The position numbers and the translations under genes were made by a program. DNA of 64,000 nucleotides. Origin: Paraburkholderia agricolaris (GTDB taxonomy: Bacteria; Pseudomonadota; Gammaproteobacteria; Burkholderiales; Burkholderiaceae). Under the pieces are notes generated by a model, which was not told the origin of the DNA, searched no databases, and saw only the letters and a list, made by a program, of their open reading frames with translations. Where the stretch lies: contig NZ_QPER01000001.1 in NCBI RefSeq assembly GCF_009455635.1, positions 2,604,001-2,668,000 of the forward strand. The letters run 5' to 3'. Below are positions 19,301 through 31,700 of this stretch, piece by piece. Every line of letters begins with the position of its first letter. Position 1 is the first letter of the stretch.

Positions 19301-19756
19301 ACGAGAGGCGATCAGCACGAGACGCGCGGTATTCGCATCCGCGCGCAACAACACCGCGCGCAGCGGATGCGTGTCCTCACGGCACAACGCCGGCGCATCC
19401 AGCGCGGGCGAGATGCGCGCGATGGCTTCCTGTTCGGCTTCAGCAAGCGTCGCCAGCGTGCATGCGACGCGCTCGATCGAAGGCACCGTCAACGCGTATG
19501 GGAATTGTCTGGGCTGCACATAACCCGGCACGTGCCGGAACGCTGTCTGCGTGATCTCATGACGTGCGCAGACGCTTGCAAATGCATCGGCGAGTCGCGC
19601 GTCGTCAAACGGGCCGCGCAAGGTCGCGCCCAACACGGCAGGCACGTCACGCCTGCCATCGGCGTTCGCCGTTGTGCCTTGCGCTGTCAGCACCAGCCGT
19701 TGCGCCGGCGACAGCGCCAGGCCGTCCTGGTCCATCTGTTCTGCGAAATCGTTCAT
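16349..19756 (-). CDS. Asp-activating NRPS protein: inactive C-like (interface) domain - A - T
   Basis: This 1135-residue protein activates and carries one amino acid. Residues 1-460 have a condensation-like fold, but the HHxxxDG site is lost (about SRAAADDAS), so it should not form peptide bonds. The A domain is at about 495-1000, and the T-domain Ser (ELGGDSLLV) is near 1052. The pocket reads D L T K I G H I G, close to the Asp code DLTKVGHIGK. Inactive C-like 'interface' domains next to Asp A domains are known in siderophore synthetases to recruit the aspartyl beta-hydroxylase (Reitz and Butler, 2019). Here that hydroxylase ends the preceding protein, whose stop is only 16 bp upstream. The start at 19756 follows a weak GAGA site; the frame is open 70 codons further up, but that part overlaps the upstream gene and is not protein-like. 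Confidence 0.9.
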   Translation of the reverse strand: MNDFAEQMDQDGLALSPAQRLVLTAQGTTANADGRRDVPAVLGATLRGPFDDARLADAFASVCARHEITQTAFRHVPGYVQPRQFPYALTVPSIERVACTLATLAEAEQEAIARISPALDAPALCREDTHPLRAVLLRADANTARLVLIASRAAADDASLAALLRATVDAYTSCEASGADEADEASDEPVQYTQFVEWRDELSRDGDAPAAADYWRAYAADVAAQTQDAAGLPYRRRAAAEGARKRAAQPLAFELGATTRDAMYDVFTRDHALSADVIAQAAWWIVLARVSGASAWHGAWQHDCRRDYDMLRDGIGAYQQMLPVLLRCAPEDRFIDTAQALQTTLVTHRRWQEYASSHPALLTAPAQRVAFVHADPAVTLAIGGAGSLPLSAEIDALHGPSPDCELGLQADIDADGRIVRVALHYAHGVYPHDAMAVLLDQYVNVLTTLPSLTTRRKDRIAELPLTTAVSERALLDWRGASLDVSGAPVQFASTVSERIERWATRTPDAPALAADGVMLSYRELHARVTGLASQLAALGAPRGTPIALAMPRSVAQVVALLAVMQAGAPYLPLDPAWPAARRRAIVAQAKPSLVLCLRDDYASLNADDLASASYAVLDAASFEIASPPSTVKAAAELHKPEPADAAYVLFTSGSTGAPKGVVIEHRQLLNYVAGVSATLGLDRVRRVALTSTVAADLGNTALFGALYNGACLVVANAHDTHDAAAFARFLRDQSIDCVKITPSHLDALLDTHGAVVPHTLILGGEPVPRRLADKVRAIEPACRIFNHYGPTETTIGVLIHEFGAGIEGESALEPMPADTLALTTPLPNCRVYVLDAAQRLAPVGVLGEVFIGGAQLCRGYLDASGHAAQNSAFIDDPFRPGERLYRSGDLARYLPAGGIQLAGRADDQIKLRGFRIELVEIEAALLAIPGVGQAVVRAFGDDAHRYLAAFITCDDAALTETAIRGALGERLPEPMVPARVVVMAAMPRLPNGKIDRRVLAEPGRASGGHPGASAETAPRSALETLLARNLAMLLERDSVGIHDSLFELGGDSLLVIRLASRVRDLLRIDVLPGLIFEHPGVADLAQALAALHGAPDVLERTAKLRLKLDAMDPAERARFEERAREQARLREQPVG
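16760..18270 (-). other. A domain, predicted Asp (1135-residue protein)
   Basis: Pocket residues read D L T K I G H I G (VAADLGNTALF, CVKITPS, FNHYGPTETTIG). The published Asp code is DLTKVGHIGK. Asp would then be beta-hydroxylated by the TauD-like domain of the neighbouring protein. Confidence 0.75.
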
Positions 19757-19772
19757 CGTCTCTGCCTGCAAT

Positions 19773-22700
19773 TCACGGATAAGTTTCGTCTGCGTTCGCA
19801 GCGGGTACAGAAGGTGCCGCGAGTGCATCGCGCTCGACCATCGCGCCCATCGCGACGACGATCTTGCGGGGTTCTTCGTACGGATCGCGCGCGTGTGCGA
19901 CCAGCATGTTGTCGAGCATGACGACATCCCCCGCGCGCCATTCGAAGCGCACCGCGCATGCTTCATACGCCTCGCCGATGGTCGCGAGGTCGGCTTCGTC
20001 GATCGGCGTTCCGTCGCCGTAGCAAACGTTGCGTGGCAACTGGTCCGGGCCGACCATCTTGAGCAGATCGGCGCGGATATCGGCGCGCAGGAAGTACGGA
20101 TGATGCAGTTGCACCTGATTGAAAAATGCCAGTTCGCCCGTCACCGGATGGGTGATGACGCCCGGACAGATCGTGCGCGTTTGCAGTCCGTCGTTCGGCA
20201 ACCAGCGGAATGCAATGGCCGCCGCGCGCAAACGCGCTTCAACGTCGGCGCGTGCCTCGGTACCGAAAAAGTCCTGCCACGCGACGTCGAGCCGATCGGT
20301 GAAGGTGCGGATATACATCAGGTGTTTCTCGCGGAACGCATGCACGATCGGCGCCGGCAAGCGCCGCAGCATCTCGCGGCAATCGACGATCGGCGTTGCG
20401 CCGCCGACCTTCGACGGCAGTTCGCAGTAGAACCACTGCTTGCGCGGCCAGCGCTCCAGGTGCGAGCTTTCGTTGTGAAACAGGATCATTTCGCGTTCGG
20501 GGTACGGCGTCGAACGATACGTGTTGCGGCCGCCCTCCTTCTTCGGCAGATCGCCGTAACCGCCATACAGTCCCGGCGACATCGCCTCGGCGAATGCCTC
20601 GAAATCCGCCACCGAGCTCAGGTTGAAACCGCGGAACAGGATCGAACCGTGCTGTGCGAGCGTCGCGTCGATGAACCCGCGATGCTGCCGCGCCCACGCG
20701 TGCGGGTCGACGTCCGGGGCCCAGGGCTCGCAGACCGCCGGCAGCGGTTGTCCGGCTTGCAGTGCGCTCACGCGCGCCGGCGGCCGTGGGGTGTCGATAA
20801 CGTTCGCAACGCTTGCAACGTCAGGCGCGGCACTTACCGCACCCGGGGTACCCGGTGCACGCGGTCCGCGTGAGGCGATTTTCTTCAGCTTCGCGAGCTT
20901 GTCCTGTTGTGCGGACTGGCTTGATTGCGTGGTGTGAGCAGCCTGCGCCGGGCCGTTAGCATCGGCGGAGCGCGGCGGAATATTCGCGTGAATCTCGGTT
21001 TGCGTCACGATGTTCTCCAGAAGACTGAGCCATTCGACACTCCACCGCTGGATCGTCGACGGCCTGAAAAGCGCGGTGCTGAACACCCATTCGGCACGCC
21101 ACGTGCTGTCGTGCGGTTCGATGAACAGCGCCATGTCGAATTTCGAATACACGGTCGGGCGCTCGACCGTTTCGCTGACGATGCCGGGCAAATCCAGGGT
21201 CCGCGCCGGCGTGTTTTGCAGCACGAATAGCGCCTGAATCAATGGATTGCGCCGCCGGTCACGGACGGCCTTCACCGTGTCGACGATCTGGTCGAGCGGC
21301 AGTTGCGAATGCTCGAGCGCGCTGACAGTCGACCTGCCGGTATCCGCAAGCCACCTGCCGATATCGAGCGGCGCATCGTCGGCAGCGCCTGTTTCGAGTC
21401 GTGAACGCAGCGGCACGACGTTGACGAAGAAGCCGATCAATGATTCCAGTTCGACCCTTTCGCGGCCCGCGACATCGGTGCCGAGCAACACGTCGCGACT
21501 GCCCGTCAGACGATGCAGCAGCAGTTGATAGCTCGCCAGCAACACGACGAACGGCGTCACGCGATAGCGCTGCGCGGCGTCGTGAACCTTGCGCGCCAAC
21601 CCGGCATCGAGCGTGCAATGCAGCGAATCGCCGGCTTGCGACACGCCCGGCGGACGCGGAAAATCAACCGGCAGATCGAGTACCTGCGGCGCGCCGTCAA
21701 GACGCTCGCGCCAGAATGCGCGCAAGCCATCGGTGCGCGGGCTATCGAGCTGCTGACGATGCCATGCGGCGTAGTCCACGTATTGCACCTCGAGTGGCGC
21801 GGGCAGCGCGTCGTTCGCGCCGCTTTGCGCGGCACGATAGAAGCCGCTGAATTCGTCGACGAGCACCCCCATCGACCAGCCGTCGCAGATCAGGTGATGC
21901 AGCGACAACATCAATAGATGACACTGCGGCGCAAGCTGCACGAGCGTCGCGCGCATCAGCGGACCGCGCGTCACGTCGAACGGACTGTCGACCCGGTTTC
22001 CCGTGAGTTCATCCAGCGCGGCGCGTTGGTCATCGTCAGCGAGGCCGGACAAATCGCGGTTGACGAAATCGGGCACCTGGTATGCGGCTATCGACGCCAG
22101 GGGTTGGCCGTCGCAATCCGGATAACTGGTCCGCAGCGTTTCGTGACGCGCAGTGAGCATCGCGAGCGCCGTCTGCACGTGAGCTGCTGACAATGTGCCG
22201 TACAGCTTCACCGTCGCGGTGACGTTGTACGAAGCGGCGTCGTGCGTCGCGAGTCGCGCGGCGATCCACAACCGGCGTTGCGCGGGCGACAGCGGCAGCG
22301 TGCCCGCGCGCGGGAGTTTTTCGATCGGCGGGGTGTCCGCGAACGCTTCGGCCGACGCGTGCCCGATATGAGATGCGAGCGCCGCAATGGTCGGGTTCGT
22401 GAACAGCGCGCGCAGTGCGCATGCGCTGTCGAGCTTCGCACGGATTCGCGCGCTGACCTGCATGGCGATGATCGAATCCCCGCCCAGTTCGAAGAAGTTC
22501 GCGTGACGGCCAACCTGCTCCACGCCCAGCACGTCCTGCCAGATGGCCGCGAGCGCGGTTTCAACTGCACCTTGCGGCGCTTCGTACTGCGCTGTGGGGT
22601 TCGTGCTGCCCTGCTCTGGCGCGGGCAGCGCCTTGCGGTCCACCTTGCCGTTGGGACTCAGCGGCAGCGTGTCCAGCACGACGATCGCCGACGGCACCAT

Positions 22701-25700
22701 ATGCTCGGGTAACGCTTCGGCGAGAGCCTGCCGCAAGCTCGACGCGGCCAGCGCCGTATTCGCGTTGGCGCTGACGTAAGCGATCAGGCGCGTGCCCATT
22801 GATGATTGCTGCGCGACGACGACCGCCTCACGCACATTGGTCTGCGCGAGAAGCTGTGCCTCGATCTCGCCAAGCTCGATCCGGAAGCCGCGAATCTTGA
22901 CCTGATGATCGATCCGGCCCAGATACTCCAGCGCACCGTCCGCACGCCAGCGTGCCAGATCCCCCGTGCGGTACAGACGGGCGCCTTCGGCCGAGAACGG
23001 GTCCGGCACGAAGCGCTCCGCCGTCAGCGCCGGGCGGTTCAGATAGCCACGCGCGAGCCCCGCTCCACCCAGATACAGTTCGCCCGCTACTCCCACCGGC
23101 GTCATGTTCAGCGATGCATCCAGCACATACGTCTGAACGTTCGCAATCGGACGGCCAATCGGCGTTACCGTGTCCTCCGCCTGGCAGCTCCAGTGCGTGA
23201 CGTCGATGGCCGCTTCCGTCGGACCGTACAGGTTGTAGAGTGCCGCAGCCGGCAGCGCCGCCAGCGCACGGTCCTTCAGCTCCGTGGACAACGCCTCGCC
23301 ACTGCAGATCACACGCCTGAGGCCCGTGCATTGCTGCGCGCCTTCGTACGCGATGAACGCCTGCAGCATCGACGGCACGAAATGCAGCGTCGTCACCGCA
23401 TGGCGTTCGATCAGTTCGCCCAGCTTCTGCGGATCGCGATGATCGTCAGGCGCGGCTACCGCCAGACGCGCGCCCGTCATCAACGGCCAGAAGAACTCCC
23501 ACACCGAGACGTCGAAACTGAACGGCGTCTTCTGCAACACCGTGTCTGTGGCATCCAGCGCGTAGGCCTGCTGCATCCACACCAGACGGTTGTACAGCGC
23601 GCCATGGCGGTTCGCCGCGCCCTTCGGCTGGCCGGTGGAACCCGACGTGTAGATCACGTAGGCGAGGTTTTCGCCATTCAGCCCGATAACCGGGTTATGC
23701 GACGGTTGGTCCGTAAGATCGGGCGCATCCAGTTCGAGCACCGTGATTCCATCCGGCAGCGGCAGCGCGTCACGCACCCGGCGCTGCGTCAGCAGCAGCG
23801 CAATGCCGCTATCGGCCATCATGTACGCGAGTCGCGCAGCCGGATACGACGGGTCGAACGGCACATAGGCGCCACCCGCCTTCATGATCGCGAGCAGTCC
23901 CACCACCATCTCGACCGAGCGCTCGACGGCAATCCCCACACGTACATCCGGGCCGACGCCCTGCGCCGATAAGCGATGTGCCAGACGGTTGGCGCGTGCA
24001 TTCAGTTCGGCGTAGGTCAGCTTCTGCTCGCCGAACAGCACAGCCACTGCGTCCGGCGTCCTGCGTACCTGCGCTTCAATAACACGATGCACTGGCAACG
24101 GGTCACCATAGTCCACATCGCAACGGCTAAACGCTTCGACCTCGCGCCGCGCTTCGGTATCGAGCAACGATACCGCGCCGACTATGGACGACGCATCCAC
24201 GATCATCGCGTTCAGCACCGTCTCGAACTGTCGAACAAACGCTTCGACATCCTCCGTCCGCAGTTTTTCACGGGCAAACGTCCAGTCGATTTTCAGCGTA
24301 TCGCCAGGCATCACCGTGATCGTCAGCGGATAATTCGTCTGCTCGCGATTGCGTAATTCGCCAAAGCGCAATCCGCCCGGCGCGGCATCTTGCAGCGCCT
24401 CATCCACGGGATAGTTCTCGAACACGACGATGCTGTCGAACAGCGGTTGTCCAGCCACGCCCGCCCAGCGCTGAATATCGTTCAGCGGCGTGTGTTCGTA
24501 CTCGCGCAATGCCAGCGCACGCGCCTGCATCTCGCGCAACCAGTCGCCCACGCACGCTGCCGCGTCCACCGTCACGATCACGGGCAATGTGTTGATGAAC
24601 AGGCCAAGCATCTGCTCCGCAGCCGGCAGATCGGCCGGGCGACCCGCGACCGTCGCACCGAACACGACCGCGCGCTGCCCGCTATGCCGATGCAACAGCA
24701 ACGCCCACGCAGCCTGCACCAGCGTGTTCAGCGTGATGCGCTGCTGGCGGGCAAATGCGGAAAATCGCACGGTTGTGGCGGCGTCGAATTCGACGCGAAG
24801 CTCGCCTTGCGAGTCCGGATCGGCATCTGACACATCCCGCTCCGCCGAACCGCTCGCGGCCAACGCCGTCAAGCGGCCCGGCTGATCGAGCGCGGCAAGC
24901 TGTGCGCGCCAGAATGCTTCGCTCGCGTCGTTGTCCCGCGCTTGCAGCCAACGGATGTACTCGCGATACCGGCCGCCCCGTGCCGCCGTCACCGGTGCCG
25001 AAGCCTCGCCGCTATAGTCGCGCAGCACTTCGCCGATCAGTCTCGACACGCTCCAGCCGTCGAGCAGCACGTGATGATGCGTCCAGATGAAGTGATGACG
25101 TGCAGCGCCGGTTCTCACCAGCGTCAGCCGATGCAGCGGACCGCGTGCGAAATCGAATGCCTCGGTGCGCTCCCGTAACGCGAGCGCGTCGAGTTTCCTG
25201 GCAACGCCATCGGAATCGGAATCCGAATCGGCCGTGCCGCGCCAGTCGTACTCGGCGAACGGCAAGCTCGCGGCCTTGGCAACCCATTGCAACCAGCCGT
25301 CGCCATGCTGCACGAAGCCGGTCCGCAGAATGTCGTGGCGCTGCGCCGCGGCATTCCACGCGGCGCGAAAACGCTCGCTGTCGAGTGCATCGATATCGAT
25401 GCGAATCTGGTTCACGTATGCGCCGTCGCCGGGCGCGTAGAGCGAGTGGAACAGCATGCCGCGCTGCATTGGCGACAACGGATAGATGTCGTCGACGCCG
25501 CCGAGCGGAACCGGCCATGCAGCAAGCTGCGTGGCATCCAGAGGCGCCAGCGGAAAATCGGATTGCGTCGCGGAGGGCATCGCATTCACGCAATGCGCGA
25601 CGATCTCGCGCAGTTCGCGTTCGAACGCTTCGGCGTATGCGTCGATGGTCGACGCAGAAAAACGTACACCGCTGTAGCTGATCTGCACGGAAAGCCTGGC

Positions 25701-28700
25701 GTCGAATACCCGTGCATCGATAGAGAGCGCGTGCTCAAGCGGCGCCTCGCGGTCGAACATGGCTCCGCACGATTCGCCCGCGGGCTGCCATCCTGAAGAT
25801 GCGGTGTTATCGAAGCTGCTGTCGAACTGCCCAAGGTAGTTGAAAACAACTTGCGACGCCGCGATGTCCGACAGCGCCGCGCGGTCCTCCTCAACCCCGA
25901 ACTGACGCAGCGCGCCGAAGCCCAGCCCCCGCGCCGGAATCGCGCGCAGCGTTTCCTTCACCCGGCAGATAGCTTCGCCCGTGTCGCCCTGCGGCTCCAG
26001 CCGCACCGGAAACAGCGTCGTGAACCAGCCGCACGTGCGGCTCACGTCGATCCCGTCGAATACGTCCTCGCGGCCGTGACCCTCCACGTCGATACGGATC
26101 GACTCGCGCTTCGTCCAGCCGCACAGTGCCCGCCCCAGCGCAACCAGCAACAGATCGTTGACCTGTGTGCGATACGCCGACGGCGCGTCCTTCAGCAACT
26201 GACGCGTCGTCGCCGCATCGAGCGTGACCGTGCGTTGCTGTGCGCTCGCCTGCGTGTTGCCACCCTGCGGATGGTCCTGCGGAATATCCGCCAGTGTCCC
26301 GCCAATCTGCTGCCAGTAGCCGCGGGTTTCACGCACGGCAGGCGTGCGTGCGTATTCCTGCAACCGCTTCGACCATGCGCCATACGATGCGGTCTTCTCC
26401 GGCAACGCGGGTTTGTCGCCGGCCCGGATCTGCTCATAGGCCGTCTGCAGGTCCTCGAGCAGCACGCGCCATGAAACGCCATCCACGGCCAGGTGATGGA
26501 TCGCCAGCAACAGACGCGCCGTACCATCCGCCAGCCGGATCGACATTGCCCGCAGCAGCGGACCGTGGGCGATATTCAGGCTCTGCTGCGCTTCATCGCA
26601 GATCGCCCCGATCGGGCGGCCTGCCGGTGCATCCCGTGTCCACAGCAGTTGCGCGGACTCGGATGCCGCATAGCGCTGCGTCCATACACCCTGCGCGGAT
26701 TGTTCGAAGCGCAGACGCAGTGCGTCGTGATGCGCGACCAGCGTATGCAGCGCGGCTTCAAGCGCGGGTTCGTCCAGTGCTTCACCGCTTTGCAGCAGCA
26801 ACGCCTGATTCCAGTGATGCCGGTTCGGCACCTGTTGCGCGAAGAACGCGGCCTGGATCGGCAGCAGCGGCACGTCGCCGGCCAGCGTTTCTGCAGCCGC
26901 CGGATCCGCTTGACCGTCCAGCGTTTCCGCGACCGCCGCGAGCAGTGCCACCGTCTGACGCTCGAACAGTTGGCGCGGCGTGATCTTCAGCCCGACCCGG
27001 CGCAGGCGCGCGACGATCTGCAGGCTCAGGATCGAATCGCCGCCCAGTTCGAAGAAGTTCTCATGCCGGCCAACCTGCTCCACGCCCAGCACGTCCTGCC
27101 AGATGGCCGCGAGCGCGGTTTCAACTGTGCCTTGCGGCGCTTCGTACTGCGCTGTGGGGTTCGCGAGGCCCTGCTCCGGCGCGGGCAGCGCCTTGCGGTC
27201 CACCTTGCCGTTCGACGTCAATGGAAACACGTCCATCACGACAAACGCGGCAGGCACCATGTAATCCGGCAGCACGTTACCCAACGCCGCGCGCAAGCTC
27301 GACGCGTCCACCTGTTCACCGGTCTTCGCGCACACATACGCGATCAGCCGCGCGGCGCCCGCGCCTTGTTCCGCGATCACCAGCGCTTCACGCACACCCG
27401 CTTGCGCAGCCAGTTGCGCCTCGATTTCGCCGAGTTCGATCCGGAAGCCACGAATCTTGACCTGATGATCGATCCGTCCGACATACTCGATTTCACCGTC
27501 GGCACGACGTCGCGCGAGGTCGCCGGTGCGATAAAGGCGCCCGCCCCCAGCACCGAATGGATCCGGCACGAAGCGCTCTGCAGTCAACGCGGCGCGGTTC
27601 AGGTAGCCGCGCGCCAACCCCGCTCCCGACACATACAGCTCACCCTCAACACCGGCTGGCACCGGATTGCGCGCAGCATCCAGCACGTAGAGGCCCAGGT
27701 CGGGAAGCGGCTTGCCGAGCGGGCTACGCGGGGCGTCCGTATCGTCGAGATCGCGCGCGACGATCCTCCGATACGTGACGTGAACCGTGGTTTCGGTGAT
27801 GCCGTACATGTTGATCAGTTGCGCTCTGGCATCGCCGAAATGCTCGATCCACGGCCGCAGGCTGTGCAACTCCAGCGCCTCCCCACCGAAGATCACCGCG
27901 CGCAAGGCGAGCGGCCGGCTGGACTGACTGCCCGCATCGCTACCGGCGCTACCGGCGCTGGCATCGCTGAAAAGCGAAGGCGCCAGCATCAGTTGACGGA
28001 ATGCAGACGGCGTCTGGTTCAGCACGGTCACACGTTCACGCCGCAGCAATGCGGCAAATTCATCCGGTGAACGGCTAACGATATGCGGCACGACCACCAG
28101 GCGTCCACCATGGCACAACGCCCCGAAAATTTCCCACACGGAAAAATCGAACGCGTACGAATGGAACATCGTCCAGACGTCGGCGGGACCGAAATCGAAC
28201 CATTCACGTGTGCCGGCCAGCAGGCGCATGACGTTGCGATGCGTCAGTTGTGCGCCCTTCGGCTTACCAGTCGAACCCGACGTGTAGATCACATACGCAA
28301 GGTTGTCGGCATGGACCGCAAGATTCGGGTTGTGCGCGGGGTGGGATTGCGTCTCGCCATTCGCATCGAATTCGACGATGCGCACGGCCGCCGGTTTGCC
28401 CGCTTCCGCTTCTGTTTCCGCTTCGCCACTGCGATCGGTTTGCTCGACGAGCAACACCGCAATGCCGCTGTCCGCGGACATGTAGGCGATGCGTTCCGCC
28501 GGATACGACGGATCGAGCGGCACATAGGCGCCGCCGGATTTGAGGACCGCGAGCAACGCGACAATCAGATCCGCCGAGCGCGTCATCGAGACGCCGACTT
28601 TCACTTCCGGTCTCACGCCCGCTTCGATCAGCCGGTGCGCCATGCGATTCGCGCGCGCGTTCAACTCGGCATAACTCAGCGAGTGGCCTTCGAAAACGAC

Positions 28701-31700
28701 AGCGGTTGCCTCCGGTGTCGCGACGGCGTGCCGTTCGATCAGTACGTGCAACGGCTCCGTCACGGCATAGGTACGCTGCTCTTTTGAGCTTGCCAGCAGA
28801 TGCTCACGCTCCGCATCGCTCATCAGTTCGACGTCGTTGACCGTGGACACCTGTCCCGACACGAGCGCATTCAGCGACGCCACATAGTGCCGCGCCAGCC
28901 GCTCAACCGTCCGCGCATCGAACAGCTCGCACGCGTACACAAAGCTCGCCGACATCGTCCCGTCCGACGCCTCCGTCGTGTTCAGCGTCAGCTCGAACTG
29001 CGCCATCGCCTCGCTCAACCCGTACCACGCCACGCTCACCCCGGGCAGCGTCTCCAGCACCCGCTCATCGTCGCGCAGATGGTTGAACATCACCTGGAAC
29101 AGCGGCGCGTGGCTCAGGCTGCGCTGCGGCTGCAACGCATCGACCAGCACGTCGAACGGCAGGTCCTGATGCGCCTGCGCCTCCTGCGCGGCGCGCCTCA
29201 CCGTCTCCAGCAACGTCGGCAGCGGCGTGCCGCCGTCCAGCTGCGCGCGCATCACCAGCGTATTGACGAACAGCCCGATCAGCCCCGCGGTTTCGACCCG
29301 CTCACGGTTCGCCGCCGGCACCCCAACCCGGATGTCGGTCTGCCCCGTGTAGCGATGCAGCAGCAGCTGGAAGCCCGCCAGCAGCACCACGAACGGCGTC
29401 GCCCTCAACTGCTGCGCGCGTTGACGGATGGCCCGCGCCAGCGTGTCCGGAATGACGATGCGATGGGTGGCGCCGTGCCAGGCGCTCACCGCCTGGCGCG
29501 CACGGTCCGCCGGCAGTGCCAGCACCGGATGATCGTCGCCCAGCTGCGCGCGCCAGTATGCGAGCTGGCGCGCCTGCTCACCCGCTTCGAGCCAGCGCCT
29601 CTGCCACACCGCGTAATCGGCGTACTGCACCGGCAGCGGATCCCGCTGCGCCTCGCTGCCTTCGCGCAGCGCACGATAGCCTTCGACGAATTCCCGCAGC
29701 AGCACATCCACCGACCAGCCATCCGACACGATGTGATGCATCACCACCGCCAGCACATGCTCGCGTTCATGCACCCGGATCAGCGCGACACGCAGCAGCG
29801 GACCATGCACCAGATCGAACGGCTCGGCGGCGAAGGCGTTGGCGGTCGATGCCAGGGTGGCGTCTATCGCGCCGGAAGATGCAATATCAACGATGCGCCA
29901 ATCGCATCGCGTCACCATGCCAATGGACTGCACCACCTCGCCATCGGCCTGCGCCACAAAGGTCGTGCGCAGCGATTCATGCCGTGCGACCACCGCATCG
30001 ATGCTGGCGCGCACCGCGTGCGCATCGAGCTCACCCGTCAGCCGAAGTGCACCCGGCATGTGATACGCGCTGCTCTGCGGCTGCAGGTTCCACAGGAACC
30101 ACAGACGCTGCTGCGCGTGCGACAGCGGCAATGCCGTCCGTTCGTCCGCGGCGATGACCGTCATCGGCGGCAGTGCGGCTTGCGTGGCGTCTTCGTTCAG
30201 GGCCTGGGCCAGCACCTGGGCCAGCGCCGCCACCGTCTGCGTATCGAACAGCTGGCGCGGCGTCATCGTGATGCCCGCGTGATGGGCCTGGGCGACCACT
30301 TTCAGGCTGAGAATCGAATCGCCACCGAGTTCGAAGAAGTTGTCGTGTCGCCCGACACGTTCCACCTCCAGCACCTGTTCAAACAGCGTGGCGAGCGTCG
30401 TTTCGAAGTCGCCTTGCGGTGCTTCATAGCCACGCGTCTGGAATTCAGGCGCCGGCAGCGCCTTGCGGTCCACCTTGCCGTTCGGCGTCAGTGGCAGCGC
30501 CTCCAGCACCACCACGGCGGACGGCACCATGTAGTCCGGCAATGCCGCCGACAACGCCGCGCGCAACGACGCGCCATCCAGCGTGACGCCCGCATGCGGC
30601 GCAACGTAGCCCACCAGGCGCATACCACCCGCTGCGCCTTGCGCGGTCACCACCGCCTCACGTACGTCCTGCTGTGCCAGCAACTGGGCCTCGACTTCGC
30701 CCAGTTCGATCCGGAAGCCCCGGATCTTGACCTGATGATCGATCCGCCCGAGATATTCCAGTTCACCGTCCGCGCGCCAGCGCGCCAGGTCGCCGGTGCG
30801 ATAGAGCCGTGCGCCCTGCGTGGAGAACGGATCGGGCACGAAGCGCCCCGCCGTCAGCGCCGCGCGCTTCAGATAGCCCCGTGCCAGCGCCTGCCCGCCG
30901 ATGTACAGCTCGCCCGCCACGCCCTGCGGCGCGAGTTCGCCGCGGTCGTCGAGCACGTACACTTGCCGCCCGGCCAACGCACGGCCAATCGGCACCTTGC
31001 GCAACGTGTCATCCGCGTTTGCGACCATCGCATCGCAATCGAACAGCGTCGCCGAGACCGTGGTTTCAGTCGGCCCGTACGTATTCAGCAACTTCACGTG
31101 CTGCAAACCGGCCGCGCGCCATGCATTGACGCCCTCGATAGCCATCGCTTCGCCGCCCGCAATTGCGAGCCGCAACGCACCGTAGTCGCGCACACCTTCC
31201 TTGGCGAAGTCCTGCGCCAGCAGATACCAGTAAGCGGTCGTGACATCGATCACGCTGATCCGGTGCTGCAGCAGCTTTCGATAAAACGTGCCGCTGTCCC
31301 ACAACTCGACATCGCGCAGCACGATCGCCGCGCCGACGCACAGCGCCGGGAAAATCTCTTCGATAAAACCGTCGAAGCTGAATGCAGCGAACTGCAGTAC
31401 GCGGTCGGTCTCGTTCAGCGCACAGAAATCGATCGTTGCCTGCGTATGGATGGCCAGCGAGCGCTGATCGATCGCAACGCCTTTCGGTTGCCCCGTGGAG
31501 CCCGAGGTGTAGATCACATAAGCCAGCGAATCGGCATGGGGATCGGCGGCGTCCCGTGGATTCGACGCCGGAAAATCCGCATCCGCGGCAACGTCCGAAG
31601 CATCCAGCTCAATTACGCCGACCCGCGATGCCGCCGCGCCGAGCGTGTCCGCGAACAACGCGCGTGTGGCTTCGTGCGTGATCAGCCATTCAATGCCGCT

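Noticed and set aside
19757..19966. 70-codon N-terminal extension of the Asp-activating protein
   Set aside because: It overlaps the TauD-coding end of the upstream gene, is Arg/Ser-rich in another frame, and the ATG at 19756 has a sensible site and spacing.
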